58,433 bases of DNA, taken from assembly GCF_014467235.1 (NCBI RefSeq), contig NZ_NKHP01000027.1, positions 1-58,433 of the forward strand, given 5' to 3'. This document shows, in pieces, positions 45,088 to 54,807 of the stretch (position 1 is the first letter of the stretch; each line of letters begins with the position of its first letter). The notes beneath the pieces are model-generated. The model worked only from the letters and a program-made list of their open reading frames with translations, was not told the DNA's origin and did not search any database. The translations under genes were made by a program, and so were the position numbers. Source of the DNA: Xenorhabdus indica (GTDB taxonomy: Bacteria > Pseudomonadota > Gammaproteobacteria > Enterobacterales > Enterobacteriaceae).

Positions 45088-45517
45088 AACATCGCTACCT
45101 AAAAGTTAATAAATTAATGAAATACTGAGTCTAAGGTTATCAGGTCATGGCAATATGCTGAGTAAATATAACCGCAATATTTGGTCCCCATAAAATAATC
45201 GATTGCGTAAAAAGCGCTCCTTTGTCGGGAAAAATGAGGCTTAGGCTCGGCTTTATCGAGTAGTTAACGGTTCAGCAGAGAAATTATTTTTATTTGCTTG
45301 AGCTAAATCACTCGATTAGTCAGACAGCGTTTGGGGGAAATGTTAGAATCGTTGTCGGCGAAACTTAAGAAAATATTGTAACGATTATCGGCATGAATAA
45401 TTTGAGACATATGCCGCTCAACGTGTTTTTTATTACTGAAGTCGCTGCATTATCCCAGGGAAATTCCGCAGGATGATCTGTAGCATATGATTTAACTGAT
45501 AAACTTGTGCAAATCTT
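45088..45517. other. Divergent intergenic region upstream of nqrA
   Basis: 430 bp with no gene. It should carry the promoters of yafK and the nqr operon. I see no decisive operator. The sequence immediately before nqrA is AT-rich with only a weak ribosome binding site. Confidence 0.45.
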
Positions 45518-46861
45518 ATGATTAAAATTAAAAAAGGACTCGACCTCCCGATAGCAGGAGCGCCTGCCCAAGTTATAGAAGATGGTCCGACGATTCGCCA
45601 TGTCGCCTTATTGGGCGAGGAATATGTTGGAATGCGTCCTTCTATGCTGGTTAAGGAAGGTGAGCATGTTAAAAAAGGGCAAATTCTTTTTGAAGATAAA
45701 AAGAATCCAGGGGTCGTTTTTACCAGTCCCGCAAGTGGGAAAGTTGTTACCATTGGACGTGGAGAGCGTCGTGTACTGCAATCTGTCGTGATTGAAGTTA
45801 GCGGTGATGAGCAAATCACATTTGATCGTTATGATCGTGCAGAACTTACTGGTCTGACTCGTGAACAGGTAGAAAAAAACCTGCTCGCATCAGGGCTGTG
45901 GACGGCATTGCGTACACGTCCTTTCAGTCGTTCACCTGTTCCCGGTTCCACACCAAAGGCAATCTTTGTCACGGCAATAGATACACAGCCACTGGCGGCT
46001 GATCCATCTGTTGTTATTGCGGCGCAGGAAGAGGCCTTTGTTGATGGTCTGAATATTCTGTCAAAACTGACAGAAGGAAAAATCCACGTCTGCCACGGTG
46101 CTGGAAATATTCCAAATGCAGGGAACAATTCTCAAATTACTTACAACCAATTTGTCGGTCCACATCCGGCAGGGCTGGTTGGAACGCATATTCATTTCAT
46201 TGAACCAGTCAGTGCCCAAAAAGCAGTATGGCACTTGGGATATCAGGATGTTATCGCTATCGGTAAGTTATTCACAACCGGTGAACTGTATATTGATCGC
46301 ATAATCTCTCTGGCAGGCCCGCAGGTTAAATCACCACGTCTAGTTCGTTCCCGTCTGGGCGCTGATTTGCTGGAGTTGACACAAGGTCAGCTAGAAGAAG
46401 GTGAGAATCGCATCATTTCTGGTTCTGTACTGTGTGGTATGAAATCAGATGAAGTACATCATTATCTGGGACGTTTTCACACTTTGGTCTCTGTTCTGGC
46501 TGAAGGGCGTGAAAAAGAACTGTTTGGCTGGATTGCACCGGGAGTTAATAAATTCTCCATTACCCGTACTACCATCGGTCACTTCCTGAAAAAGAAACGT
46601 TTTGCTTTTTCAACCACTACAAATGGCGGAGAGCGCTCTATGGTGCCGATTGGCAACTATGAGCGGGTGATGCCGTTGGACATTATGGCTACTCATCTGC
46701 TTCGTGACTTGCTGGCGGGAGACACTGACAGCGCTCAAGCATTGGGTTGTCTGGAGTTGGATGAAGAAGATTTGGCACTGTGTACTTATGTTTGTCCGGG
46801 TAAATATGAGTATGGTCCGGTACTGCGTGAAGTGCTGACTAAGATTGAGCAGGAAGGGTAA
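45518..46861 (+). CDS. nqrA: Na+-translocating NADH-quinone reductase subunit A
   Basis: 447 residues, the family length. It opens [16 protein letters not shown], continues with the barrel-sandwich segment [20 protein letters not shown], and ends [19 protein letters not shown]. NqrA is the peripheral cytoplasmic subunit of the six-part sodium pump. First gene of nqrABCDEF; it is Nqr, not Rnf, as shown by NqrA itself and the NqrF reductase at the end. Confidence 0.97.
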   Translation: MIKIKKGLDLPIAGAPAQVIEDGPTIRHVALLGEEYVGMRPSMLVKEGEHVKKGQILFEDKKNPGVVFTSPASGKVVTIGRGERRVLQSVVIEVSGDEQITFDRYDRAELTGLTREQVEKNLLASGLWTALRTRPFSRSPVPGSTPKAIFVTAIDTQPLAADPSVVIAAQEEAFVDGLNILSKLTEGKIHVCHGAGNIPNAGNNSQITYNQFVGPHPAGLVGTHIHFIEPVSAQKAVWHLGYQDVIAIGKLFTTGELYIDRIISLAGPQVKSPRLVRSRLGADLLELTQGQLEEGENRIISGSVLCGMKSDEVHHYLGRFHTLVSVLAEGREKELFGWIAPGVNKFSITRTTIGHFLKKKRFAFSTTTNGGERSMVPIGNYERVMPLDIMATHLLRDLLAGDTDSAQALGCLELDEEDLALCTYVCPGKYEYGPVLREVLTKIEQEG

Positions 46862-46864
46862 TTC

Positions 46865-48103
46865 ATGGGCCTGAAAAATTTATTTGAGAAAGTAGAACAC
46901 CACTTTGAGGCCGGCGGCAAACTGGAAAAGTATTATCCTCTCTATGAGGCAGTCAGCACCGTTTTTTACACTCCGGGAACAGTGACAAAGGGAACCGCCC
47001 ACGTCCGCGATGCCATCGATCTTAAACGTATGATGATTCTGGTATGGATGTCTGTTTTTCCGGCCATGTTCTGGGGAATGTATAATGTAGGGAATCAGGC
47101 GATACCTGCATTGACCCACCTATACAATGGAGAGGCATTACAGCAGGTTCTGGCTTCTGACTGGCATTATATATTGGCTCAGTATCTTGGTGCATCACTG
47201 ACACCTGATGCAGGGTGGGGCAGTAAGATGTTACTGGGGGCAACCTATTTTCTGCCAATTTATGCTGTTGTTTTTGTGGTTGGTGGCTTTTGGGAAATCT
47301 TATTTGCTATTATCCGCAAACATGAAATCAACGAAGGTTTCTTTGTCAGCTCTATTCTGTTCGCACTGATTGTTCCGCCAACATTGCCATTGTGGCAGGC
47401 GGCACTGGGGATTACTTTTGGTGTCGTAGTTGCAAAAGAAATTTTTGGTGGTACAGGTCGTAACTTCCTTAACCCGGCTCTGGCGGGGCGTGCTTTCTTG
47501 TTTTTTGCTTATCCTGCCCAAATTTCAGGTGATTTGGTCTGGACTGCGGCTGATGGTTTTTCCGGGGCAACTCCACTGTCTCAATGGGCGAATGCGGGCC
47601 AGCATGCTTTGATGAACACCATCACAGGCCAGCCTGTAACTTGGATGGACGCTTTCCTTGGTAATATCCCTGGCTCAATTGGTGAAGTTTCTACCCTGAT
47701 GATTTTCATCGGTGGTGCCATTATTCTGTTTGCACGTATTGCTTCATGGCGCATTGTTGCAGGTGTCATGATCGGTATGATTGCAATGTCCTACCTGTTT
47801 AATGCGATTGGTTCAGATACGAACCCAATGTTCGCCATGCCATGGTATTGGCACATGGTTCTGGGCGGTTTTGCTTTCGGTATGATCTTTATGGCGACAG
47901 ATCCAGTATCTGCTGCATTTACGGATAAAGGAAAATGGGCATACGGTATCCTGATTGGGGTGATGTGTATCCTGATCCGTGTTGTAAACCCTGCTTATCC
48001 AGAAGGGATGATGTTGGCGATTCTGTTCGCTAACCTGTTCGCGCCACTGTTCGATTATCTGGTCGTACAGGCCAATATTAAGCGGAGAAAAGCCCGTGGC
48101 TAA
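46865..48103 (+). CDS. nqrB: Na+-translocating NADH-quinone reductase subunit B
   Basis: 412 residues with about ten membrane helices. FMN is attached to Thr236 in FSGATPLSQ, the same residue number as in Vibrio cholerae. It provides part of the sodium channel and the riboflavin/quinone site. It starts 4 bp after nqrA and overlaps nqrC by 8 bp. Confidence 0.97.
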   Translation: MGLKNLFEKVEHHFEAGGKLEKYYPLYEAVSTVFYTPGTVTKGTAHVRDAIDLKRMMILVWMSVFPAMFWGMYNVGNQAIPALTHLYNGEALQQVLASDWHYILAQYLGASLTPDAGWGSKMLLGATYFLPIYAVVFVVGGFWEILFAIIRKHEINEGFFVSSILFALIVPPTLPLWQAALGITFGVVVAKEIFGGTGRNFLNPALAGRAFLFFAYPAQISGDLVWTAADGFSGATPLSQWANAGQHALMNTITGQPVTWMDAFLGNIPGSIGEVSTLMIFIGGAIILFARIASWRIVAGVMIGMIAMSYLFNAIGSDTNPMFAMPWYWHMVLGGFAFGMIFMATDPVSAAFTDKGKWAYGILIGVMCILIRVVNPAYPEGMMLAILFANLFAPLFDYLVVQANIKRRKARG

Positions 48104-48890
48104 TGATAAACCAAAAAATAATGACAGCATCGGCAGAACGTTTCTTGTTGTTTTTGTGCTGTGCCTTGTATGTTCAATTGTCGTTGCGGGTTCAGCCGTA
48201 GGTTTGAAAGCACAGCAACAAGAACAAAAACTATTGGATAAACAGCGTAATATTCTGGATGTTGCCGGTTTGCTAAAACCAGATATGACAACAGCAGAAA
48301 TTAAAGCCACTTATAACAACCGTATCCAGCCAAAATTGCTTGATTTGAAGACCGCAACGTTCGAAAAAAGTGCTGGTAATTTTGATCTGAATAATGCCCT
48401 GCGCAGTGATGAAACCAGCATAGCTTTATCTCCAGAACAGGATCTGGCGAAAATTCGTCGCCGTGCTGATAGGGCAGAAATCTATCTGGTTAAAGATGGA
48501 GATGGCAAAACGACTGAGTTGGTATTGCCGGTATATGGTTCAGGTCTGTGGTCAATGATGTATGCCTTTATTTCCATTGATGTGGATGGCGTAACATCTC
48601 GCGGTATTACTTACTACTCTCACGGCGAAACACCGGGATTGGGTGGTGAAGTTGACAACCCACAATGGCGTAAGCAATGGGTCGGCAAAAAACTTTATAA
48701 CCTGGAAGGTGCTCCGGCGCTCAGAATCGTTCGGGGTGGCGCGGGTGATAATCCTTATGGTGTAGATGGTTTGTCTGGCGCGACTCTGACGTCCAACGGT
48801 GTTCAGCATATGTTTGATTTCTGGTTGGGTGATAATGGTTTTGGCCCGTTCCTGAAAAAAGTACGTGAGGGAGCCTTGAAAGATGGCTGA
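48096..48890 (+). CDS. nqrC: Na+-translocating NADH-quinone reductase subunit C
   Basis: 264 residues from a GTG that overlaps the nqrB end, with GGAG 8 bases upstream. One N-terminal membrane helix is followed by a periplasmic FMN_bind domain with the flavinylation motif GLSGATLTS (Thr230). ApbE, encoded downstream, attaches the FMN. It overlaps nqrD by 8 bp. Confidence 0.97.
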   Translation: MANDKPKNNDSIGRTFLVVFVLCLVCSIVVAGSAVGLKAQQQEQKLLDKQRNILDVAGLLKPDMTTAEIKATYNNRIQPKLLDLKTATFEKSAGNFDLNNALRSDETSIALSPEQDLAKIRRRADRAEIYLVKDGDGKTTELVLPVYGSGLWSMMYAFISIDVDGVTSRGITYYSHGETPGLGGEVDNPQWRKQWVGKKLYNLEGAPALRIVRGGAGDNPYGVDGLSGATLTSNGVQHMFDFWLGDNGFGPFLKKVREGALKDG

Positions 48891-49512
48891 TAGTAAAGAG
48901 ATAAAACGCGTCCTTCTTGGGCCGCTGTTTGATAATAACCCAATTGCATTACAGGTTTTGGGTGTATGTTCAGCATTGGCTGTAACCACCAAACTGGAAA
49001 CTGCATTGGTGATGACACTTGCTGTGACACTGGTAACAGCATTTTCTAACTTTTTCATTTCGTTGATTCGCAATTACATTCCAGGCAGTGTGCGAATCAT
49101 TGTACAGATGGCGATTATTGCATCGTTGGTTATTGTGGTAGACCAGATTTTGCGGGCATATGCCTATGAAATCTCGAAACAGTTATCTGTGTTTGTTGGC
49201 CTTATCATCACTAACTGTATCGTAATGGGGCGTGCAGAAGCCTATGCCATGAAATCTCCGCCAGTAGAGAGTTTCACGGATGGTATCGGTAACGGTTTAG
49301 GCTATGGTGTCATTCTGTTACTGGTAGGTTTTTTGCGCGAGCTGTTTGGCTCAGGAAAACTGTTGGGTATTACTGTGATGGAATCCATTAAAAATGGGGG
49401 GTGGTATCAGCCTAATGGTCTGTTTCTGTTGGCACCAAGTGCATTCTTCATCATTGGTATGCTGATTTGGGGTCTGCGGACGCTGAAACCTGAGCAGGTT
49501 GATAAGGAGTAA
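48883..49512 (+). CDS. nqrD: Na+-translocating NADH-quinone reductase subunit D
   Basis: 209 residues, six membrane helices, with the conserved [22 protein letters not shown] segment holding the Cys that helps ligate the intramembrane Fe centre shared with NqrE. It is related to RnfE, but the operon context makes it NqrD. Confidence 0.97.
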   Translation: MADSKEIKRVLLGPLFDNNPIALQVLGVCSALAVTTKLETALVMTLAVTLVTAFSNFFISLIRNYIPGSVRIIVQMAIIASLVIVVDQILRAYAYEISKQLSVFVGLIITNCIVMGRAEAYAMKSPPVESFTDGIGNGLGYGVILLLVGFLRELFGSGKLLGITVMESIKNGGWYQPNGLFLLAPSAFFIIGMLIWGLRTLKPEQVDKE

Positions 49513-49520
49513 CAGACAAC

Positions 49521-50117
49521 ATGGAACATTATATCAGTTTATTTGTCCGTGCCGTCTTTATCGAGAATATGGCGTTATCCTTCTTTCTCGGTATGTGTAC
49601 TTTTCTGGCGGTATCTAAAAACGTCAAAACTGCTTTTGGTCTGGGCGTTGCCGTAACGGTTGTTTTGGGAATTTCTGTTCCTGCCAATAACCTTGTTTAC
49701 AATTTGGTACTCCGTGATGGAGCCCTGATTGATGGGGTTGATCTGAGTTTCCTGAACTTCATTACCTTTATCGGTGTGATTGCTGCACTGGTGCAGATTC
49801 TGGAAATGATCCTTGATCGTTACGTTCCTGCACTTTACAACGCACTGGGGATTTTCCTGCCGTTGATTACGGTGAACTGTGCGATTTTTGGTGGTGTTTC
49901 TTTCATGGCGCAGCGTGACTATAACTTTGGTGAATCCATTGTATATGGTTTCGGTTCCGGTATGGGCTGGATGCTGGCGATTGTTCTGATGGCCGCTATT
50001 CGTGAAAAAATGAAATATGCGGATGTTCCGGCAGGTTTGAAAGGACTGGGGATCACCTTTATTACCACCGGATTGATGGCATTGGGCTTTATGTCCTTCT
50101 CCGGCGTGCAGCTCTAA
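49521..50117 (+). CDS. nqrE: Na+-translocating NADH-quinone reductase subunit E
   Basis: 198 residues, six membrane helices in inverted symmetry with NqrD. Conserved segments include [18 protein letters not shown] and [15 protein letters not shown] with the metal-centre Cys residues. It is placed 8 bp after nqrD and 15 bp before nqrF. Confidence 0.97.
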   Translation: MEHYISLFVRAVFIENMALSFFLGMCTFLAVSKNVKTAFGLGVAVTVVLGISVPANNLVYNLVLRDGALIDGVDLSFLNFITFIGVIAALVQILEMILDRYVPALYNALGIFLPLITVNCAIFGGVSFMAQRDYNFGESIVYGFGSGMGWMLAIVLMAAIREKMKYADVPAGLKGLGITFITTGLMALGFMSFSGVQL

Positions 50118-50132
50118 AGGAGAGAAGAATTC

Positions 50133-51359
50133 ATGGATATAATCATTCTAGGCGTAGTAATGTTTACCCTGATTGTGTTGGCGCTGACAGCAATGATTTT
50201 GTTCGCAAAATCGAAGTTAGTGAACACCGGGGATATTAAAGTTGAAGTCAATGGCGATGAGGAGAAAAGTTTCACAGCTCCCGCTGGTGACAAGTTGTTG
50301 GGTATGCTTGCCAATCAGGGCATTTTCGTTTCTTCAGCTTGTGGTGGCGGTGGCTCTTGTGGTCAGTGCCGTGTAAAGATCAAAGAAGGTGGTGGTGATA
50401 TCCTGCCTACTGAGCTGTCTCACATTAACAAGCGTGAAGCAAAAGAAGGCTGCCGTCTGGCATGTCAGGTTAATGTTAAGCAAGACCTGAAAATTGAGTT
50501 GCCGGAAGAGATTTTCGGCGTTAAGAAGTGGGAATGTGAAGTTATTTCCAACGATAACAAAGCGACTTTCATCAAGGAATTAAAATTGAAAATTCCTGAG
50601 GGGGAAGTTGTACCATTTCGTGCGGGTGGTTACATTCAGATTGAATGTCCTCCACATATTGCCCGTTATGCTGATTTTGATGTACCGCAGGAATACCGCG
50701 AAGATTGGGATAAATTTAATTTATTCCGCTATGTTTCTGAAGTCAATGAGCCGACAGTTCGTGCATACTCAATGGCAAACTACCCGGAAGAGCATGGCAT
50801 CATTATGCTGAACGTGCGTATTGCTACACCGCCGCCAAGAAACCCTGATGTCACACCAGGTATCATGTCTTCTTACATCTGGTCATTAAAAGCCGGTGAT
50901 AAGGTGACAATTTCCGGCCCATTTGGTGAATTCTTCGCGAAGGATACCGATGCTGAAATGGTATTCATCGGTGGTGGTGCAGGTATGGCACCAATGCGTT
51001 CTCACATTTTTGATCAGCTCAATCGTTTGAATTCCAAGCGTAAGATCTCTTTCTGGTATGGTGCCCGATCCAAGCGTGAAATGTTCTATACCGAAGATTT
51101 CGACCAGCTAGCGGCAGAAAATGAAAACTTCACCTGGCATGTTGCGCTGTCTGATGCCTTACCGGAAGATAACTGGGATGGTTATACAGGTTTTATTCAC
51201 AATGTGTTGTATGAAAACTATTTGAAAGACCATCCAGCACCAGAAGATTGTGAATTCTACATGTGTGGGCCTCCGGTCATGAACGCTGCGGTCATTAAGA
51301 TGCTGAAAGATCTTGGCGTAGAAGATGAAAACATTATGCTGGATGATTTCGGTGGCTGA
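50133..51359 (+). CDS. nqrF: Na+-translocating NADH-quinone reductase subunit F
   Basis: 408 residues. An N-terminal membrane helix is followed by a 2Fe-2S ferredoxin domain with ligands starting at Cys70 in [14 protein letters not shown] and a later Cys in GCRLACQV, then a FAD-binding ([11 protein letters not shown]) and NADH-binding ([24 protein letters not shown]) reductase. It is the electron entry point of the pump. Confidence 0.98.
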   Translation: MDIIILGVVMFTLIVLALTAMILFAKSKLVNTGDIKVEVNGDEEKSFTAPAGDKLLGMLANQGIFVSSACGGGGSCGQCRVKIKEGGGDILPTELSHINKREAKEGCRLACQVNVKQDLKIELPEEIFGVKKWECEVISNDNKATFIKELKLKIPEGEVVPFRAGGYIQIECPPHIARYADFDVPQEYREDWDKFNLFRYVSEVNEPTVRAYSMANYPEEHGIIMLNVRIATPPPRNPDVTPGIMSSYIWSLKAGDKVTISGPFGEFFAKDTDAEMVFIGGGAGMAPMRSHIFDQLNRLNSKRKISFWYGARSKREMFYTEDFDQLAAENENFTWHVALSDALPEDNWDGYTGFIHNVLYENYLKDHPAPEDCEFYMCGPPVMNAAVIKMLKDLGVEDENIMLDDFGG

Positions 51360-51360
51360 T

Positions 51361-51465
51361 GATCTGAATCAGATCATGATCTATACCCGATGGATTTCAA
51401 GATTGGAAAGCGACGGGTATATAACACTTTGATTTAACGATAAGCGCCCACATTTAGTGGGCGCT
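51361..51465. repeat. Palindrome-dense spacer between nqrF and apbE
   Basis: Three inverted repeats lie in about 105 bp: 51361-51375 (GATCTGA/TCAGATC), 51382-51421 (TATACCCG and CGGGTATA as the outer arms) and 51443-51465 (AGCGCCCAC-ATTTA-GTGGGCGCT, perfect 9 bp). The last may slow or end transcription before apbE, setting subunit and maturation-factor levels. The second looks like a dispersed intergenic palindrome. Confidence 0.55.
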
Positions 51466-51487
51466 GACGATTCAGAAAGAGTAAGTT

Positions 51488-52561
51488 ATGTTGAGTAAAA
51501 AAATTATCAACTGGGGTGTATTGATGTTGATGGCCGTGCTGTTATCAGCATGTGGTGGTCCAGAACAACAGAACCTGAGTGGGCAAACGATGGGGACTTA
51601 TTACTCCATCAAGTATGTCGCTGATTCGTCAGTATCTTCCCCGGAAGAACTGCAAAAAGAGATTGATCGTTTATTGGAAGAAGTAAACGATCAAATGTCC
51701 ACTTACCGGCCAAATTCTGAATTGAGTCGTTTTAATCAAAGTCGTGAAGTGAATAAACCTTTTCCGGTATCCGCAGCTACAGCAAAAGTGGTTAAGGAAG
51801 CTATCCGTATTAATCAATTGACGGATGGTGCTTTAGATGTGACCGTTGGGCCATTAGTGAATTTGTGGGGATTTGGGCCGGAAGGACGAGCGACTAAGGC
51901 GCCAACAGATGAAGAATGGGTAACACGCCGTGCGTGGATTGGGATCGATAAATTATCTGTTGAAGGCAATAATCTGATTAAATCCATTCCCGAATTATAT
52001 GTTGATCTTTCCTCCATTGCTAAAGGCTACGGCGTTGATGTGATCGCGGAATATCTGACTTCCCAGAATATCAGGAATTACATGGTTGATATTGGTGGTG
52101 AAGTTCGCACATCAGGTAACAACGGTAAGGGTACGCCGTGGCGAATTGCGATTGAAAAGCCATCCGATAGTGGAATGACGCAAAGTGCTCAGGAAATTAT
52201 TGAACCCGGTGAGATGGCTGTTGCGACATCGGGTGATTACCGCAACTATTTTGAACAGAATGGTGTGCGTTATTCTCACACCATTGATCCTAAAACAGGT
52301 AACCCTATCAGACATAATCTGGTTTCGATTACGGTTATTGCACCGACCTGTATGAGCGCAGATGGTTTTTCTACGGGTATAGATGTGTTAGGGCCAGTTA
52401 AGGGAATGGAATTAGCTGAAAAACTGAACATTCCGGTCTTTATGATAGTCAAAACTAAAGATGGTTTTGAAGAACGTTATAGCCCGGCCTTTAAGCACTA
52501 TTTACAAGATAAAAACAACAGGTTACAAGATAAAAACAACGGGTTACAACAGAAAAAATAA
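51488..52561 (+). CDS. apbE: FAD:protein FMN transferase
   Basis: 357 residues. A lipoprotein signal ends in LLSACGG. ApbE motifs include GQTMGTYYSIKY, VGPLVNLWGFGP and YSHTIDPKTGNPI. It attaches FMN to the Thr residues of NqrB and NqrC. The C-terminus ends in an unusual short tandem repeat (LQDKNNR, LQDKNNG, LQQKK) encoded by 21-bp near-identical units at 52501-52557. Confidence 0.96.
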   Translation: MLSKKIINWGVLMLMAVLLSACGGPEQQNLSGQTMGTYYSIKYVADSSVSSPEELQKEIDRLLEEVNDQMSTYRPNSELSRFNQSREVNKPFPVSAATAKVVKEAIRINQLTDGALDVTVGPLVNLWGFGPEGRATKAPTDEEWVTRRAWIGIDKLSVEGNNLIKSIPELYVDLSSIAKGYGVDVIAEYLTSQNIRNYMVDIGGEVRTSGNNGKGTPWRIAIEKPSDSGMTQSAQEIIEPGEMAVATSGDYRNYFEQNGVRYSHTIDPKTGNPIRHNLVSITVIAPTCMSADGFSTGIDVLGPVKGMELAEKLNIPVFMIVKTKDGFEERYSPAFKHYLQDKNNRLQDKNNGLQQKK

Positions 52562-52573
52562 GAGGAAAAGGTT

Positions 52574-52798
52574 ATGGAAGTTTTTATCGCAGCCTTTATC
52601 TTTTTCCTGCTAGCTTTTGTGGGGATGGCATTAGGCTATATCTTTAAGCGCAAAAGTATTCAGGGAAGTTGTGGAGGCTTGGGAAGCATAGGTGTTGAAA
52701 AAGTTTGTGATTGTCCTGAACCTTGTGATGCACGTAAAAAACGTATGGCAAGGGAAGCTGTCCGCCATGCGCAACTGGAGAAAAACCGCATTCTTTGA
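52574..52798 (+). CDS. nqrM: Na+-NQR maturation protein NqrM
   Basis: 74 residues: one membrane helix, then a Cys-rich tail (SCGGLGSIGVEKVCDCPEPC) with the conserved cysteines of NqrM (DUF539). It is needed to insert the Fe centre between NqrD and NqrE. It starts 12 bp after apbE and ends the cluster. Confidence 0.95.
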   Translation: MEVFIAAFIFFLLAFVGMALGYIFKRKSIQGSCGGLGSIGVEKVCDCPEPCDARKKRMAREAVRHAQLEKNRIL

Positions 52799-52855
52799 TG
52801 ATGTTCTTCTTGAAAAAAATCAGCCACCAGTTAAAAAATTGCGTTTGAAGGATAG

Positions 52856-52887
52856 CCCGCTGTGAGACAAAACAGCGGGTTTTTTTG
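52856..52887 (+). terminator. Rho-independent terminator of the nqr cluster
   Basis: CCCGCTGT pairs with ACAGCGGG over 8 bp, followed by seven T's. Confidence 0.9.
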
Positions 52888-52970
52888 TGTATAGAAAACT
52901 GTAGTGGTATAAAGATCTCGGACATCTCAAAAGCCTGCTAATCTCATTAACATGACCATGAGGTGTGACG

Positions 52971-53111
52971 ATGAAATTGAAGCCAACCAAACGCCAATAT
53001 TCTACTGAATTTAAGCTGGAAGCGGTTCAACAGATTGTCCTCCATCAACGGGTTGTCGATGTCGCCCGTTCATTGGGGATCGACACAGGGGTTACGCATG
53101 AAAATATTTAG
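52971..53111 (+). pseudogene. IS3-family transposase OrfA, N-terminal stub
   Basis: 46 codons: RQYSTEFKLEAVQQIV followed by DVARSLGID is the HTH_Tnp_1 start of IS3 OrfA. The similarity breaks after GIDTG and a stop follows in foreign sequence. There is no OrfB. Confidence 0.8.
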
Positions 53112-53128
53112 TGGATAATTCCTTCATT

Positions 53129-53166
53129 TTTAGAGGGGTGCAGATGATTTAGAGGGGTGCAGATGA
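53129..53166. repeat. 19-bp tandem duplication at an IS junction
   Basis: TTTAGAGGGGTGCAGATGA occurs twice in direct succession (53129-53147, 53148-53166), exactly where the IS3 stub gives way to the ISAs1 transposase. Confidence 0.85.
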
Positions 53167-53687
53167 TCGCGGTATGCGCTGTCATTGCCGGGGCTAACGC
53201 CTGGACCGATATTGAACAGTACGGCCAGCTAAAAAAGGATTGGCTGGGTTCATTTCTTCCGCTCAAAGGCGGTATTCCGTCACATGATACTTTCCGGCGC
53301 TGTTTTAGTTTATTAAATCCCGGCCTCTTTGAACGTCATTTTTATCAGTGGATTTCTCGTGACGTCTCTTCAGAAAAGCGAGCGATCATTGCGATTGATG
53401 GTAAAAGTTTACGCCATTCGTTTGATAAGAAAATTGAACAAAGCCCACTACATGTGGTGAGTGCATTCTCGGTTGAGAAAGGGCTCAGCTTAGGTCAGTG
53501 TGCCGTAGACGGAAAATCAAACGAAATTAAGGCCATCCCCGCATTATTATCGATGCTTTCATTGAAAGGACATCTCGTGACGATTGATGTGATGGGCTGC
53601 CAACGCACGATTGCTCAGCAATTACGCGAGAGTGAAGCCGATTATATTTTGTCCCTTAAAGGCAATCAGGGGAAAACCTTTTCGGAG
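53148..53687 (+). pseudogene. ISAs1-family transposase, truncated at both ends
   Basis: An open frame encodes VCAVIAGANAWTDIEQYGQL, IPSHDTFRRCFSLLNP, IAIDGKSLRHSFD and HVVSAFSVEKGLSLGQ, the DDE transposase of the ISAs1/H-repeat family. About 30 N-terminal residues are missing, and the C-terminal third is cut off where IS1 begins at 53688. Confidence 0.9.
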
Positions 53688-53712
53688 GTCATGCTTCCAA
53701 TAGTTAGATCGC

Positions 53713-54120
53713 TTAGAGGAAGTAGTATTCACGCTCAATAAACGTTCCTATCACTTTATCGTGTATTTCTTCAGATTTGGAATAGCCTATCGTTTTTCGA
53801 TTCAGCCTCTTTATCCGGATACGGAGAGTGAGATTAGTTCTCTCAATACGTTGGGTAAATTTCTTTCCAGTGAGATGTTTTCCCTCAGGAAGGTAGTTGT
53901 AAACGGCATAATTATCCGTACAGTAGAACTGGATGTTGAAAGGAGACAGAAGTGTCAGCAGTTTTTTCAACGTCTTCCTGCTGCGATCACCCAATACATG
54001 TGCCACTATCCGCTTCATCGTTGGCTCCCAAGCATACCAGAGCCAGCGTGGGTTTTTCTTGTGACCGACAAATGACCACTGCTCGTCTATTTCACAGATA
54101 ATATGGATGTCACTTCCCAC
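53713..54120 (-). CDS. insB: IS1 transposase InsB part
   Basis: 135 residues of the IS1 DDE domain (CEIDEQWSFVGHKKNPRWLW, YCTDNYAVYNYLP, ERTNLTLRIRIKRLNRKTIG). It is normally made as an InsAB' fusion by a -1 shift; its frame is -1 relative to insA and the slippery A6C lies at 54159-54153. Confidence 0.92.
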   Translation of the reverse strand: MGSDIHIICEIDEQWSFVGHKKNPRWLWYAWEPTMKRIVAHVLGDRSRKTLKKLLTLLSPFNIQFYCTDNYAVYNYLPEGKHLTGKKFTQRIERTNLTLRIRIKRLNRKTIGYSKSEEIHDKVIGTFIEREYYFL

Positions 54121-54134
54121 CAGAGGCCGCGAGG

Positions 54135-54410
54135 TTACATTTTCTGGCGTGAGTTTTTTAATGTGCGAATGACGGTGTTAATGCCAATTTTCAGAACACG
54201 AGCGGTATCTCTAACACCCGAGTTATTCATTGCCATATCAACAATCTGCTCTTTCATGCCGGGTTGGCAGGCTTGATAGGTGTAATTCAGTTGAAAGGTT
54301 TTATGGCAAGCATAGCAGTGATAACGGGGATGACCACGACTTCCTTTTCCATGCCCTTTAACATCCTCTGATTTGTGACAGTAACGACAAACCACATCAA
54401 CTTTAGCCAT
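54135..54410 (-). CDS. insA: IS1 InsA regulator
   Basis: 91 residues with the Zn-finger pattern CRYCHKSEDVKGHG then RYHCYACHKTFQLNYTYQA and a C-terminal HTH. InsA binds the IS1 ends and represses; ribosomes shifting at AAAAAAC (54159-54153) make the active fusion. Confidence 0.92.
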   Translation of the reverse strand: MAKVDVVCRYCHKSEDVKGHGKGSRGHPRYHCYACHKTFQLNYTYQACQPGMKEQIVDMAMNNSGVRDTARVLKIGINTVIRTLKNSRQKM

Positions 54411-54512
54411 ATCTCACCCATAATAAAAAATGGGAAGTTTATCACAATATCTAATTATTGGGAGCATGACCACCTTGCTGGTTGTCTTGATACTTAAACC
54501 AGAGAAATCTTC

Positions 54513-54587
54513 TATACTCCTTGGCTGAATAAAATAGAACGGTTATGGCGATCATTACATGAAACAGTTACACGTAATCATTGTTAA
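54513..54587 (+). pseudogene. IS630-family transposase, C-terminal scrap
   Basis: A 24-codon stretch YTPWLNKIERLWRSLHETVT matches the catalytic-Glu region of IS630 transposases (LNPIERLW-type), then stops. It begins shortly after the right end of IS1. Confidence 0.75.
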
Positions 54588-54727
54588 TGCTTGCCTCAGT
54601 AAGTAAAAACAGAAAATCACTCGTATTTTTGATTTAAAGCATTCAATGAAAATTGATGTGATTGGCAAAATCGTGGAGGCCATTGGGGATCACTTGACGT
54701 TGTCTATTAAATGACAATGGTTAACTG

Positions 54728-54756
54728 AAAAGCCACGTTAACGCGTGGCTTTTTAC
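54728..54756. terminator. Bidirectional terminator
   Basis: AAAAGCCACG-TTAACG-CGTGGCTTTT: a perfect 10-bp stem with A/U flanks on both strands. It ends about 50 bp from the stop of the leftward unknown gene. Confidence 0.85.
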
Positions 54757-54807
54757 TGTGAATTATAGTACAAAGTATATTATTGGATCTGGAAAAAGCG
54801 ATGTAAA

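Larger units (their letters stand above)
53688..54471 (-). mobile_element. IS1-family insertion sequence
   Basis: Terminal repeats GGTCATGCTTCCAATAGTTAGA (53688) and, at the other end, GGTCATGCTCCCAATAATTAGA ending at 54471, enclose 784 bp with insA and insB on the minus strand. No 8-9-bp target duplication is visible: left flank TTTTCGGA, right flank ACCTTGCTG. The neighbouring DNA was therefore probably rearranged after insertion. Confidence 0.88.

Noticed and set aside
45518..52798. rnf (rsx) electron-transport operon
   Set aside because: NqrD and NqrE resemble RnfE/RnfA, but NqrA, the NqrF reductase, and adjacent apbE and nqrM identify the sodium-pumping Nqr complex.
53688..54471. An 8-9-bp target duplication around IS1
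   Set aside because: The flanks TTTTCGGA and ACCTTGCTG do not match; only a scattered ACCTT is shared, and it does not abut the element on the left.
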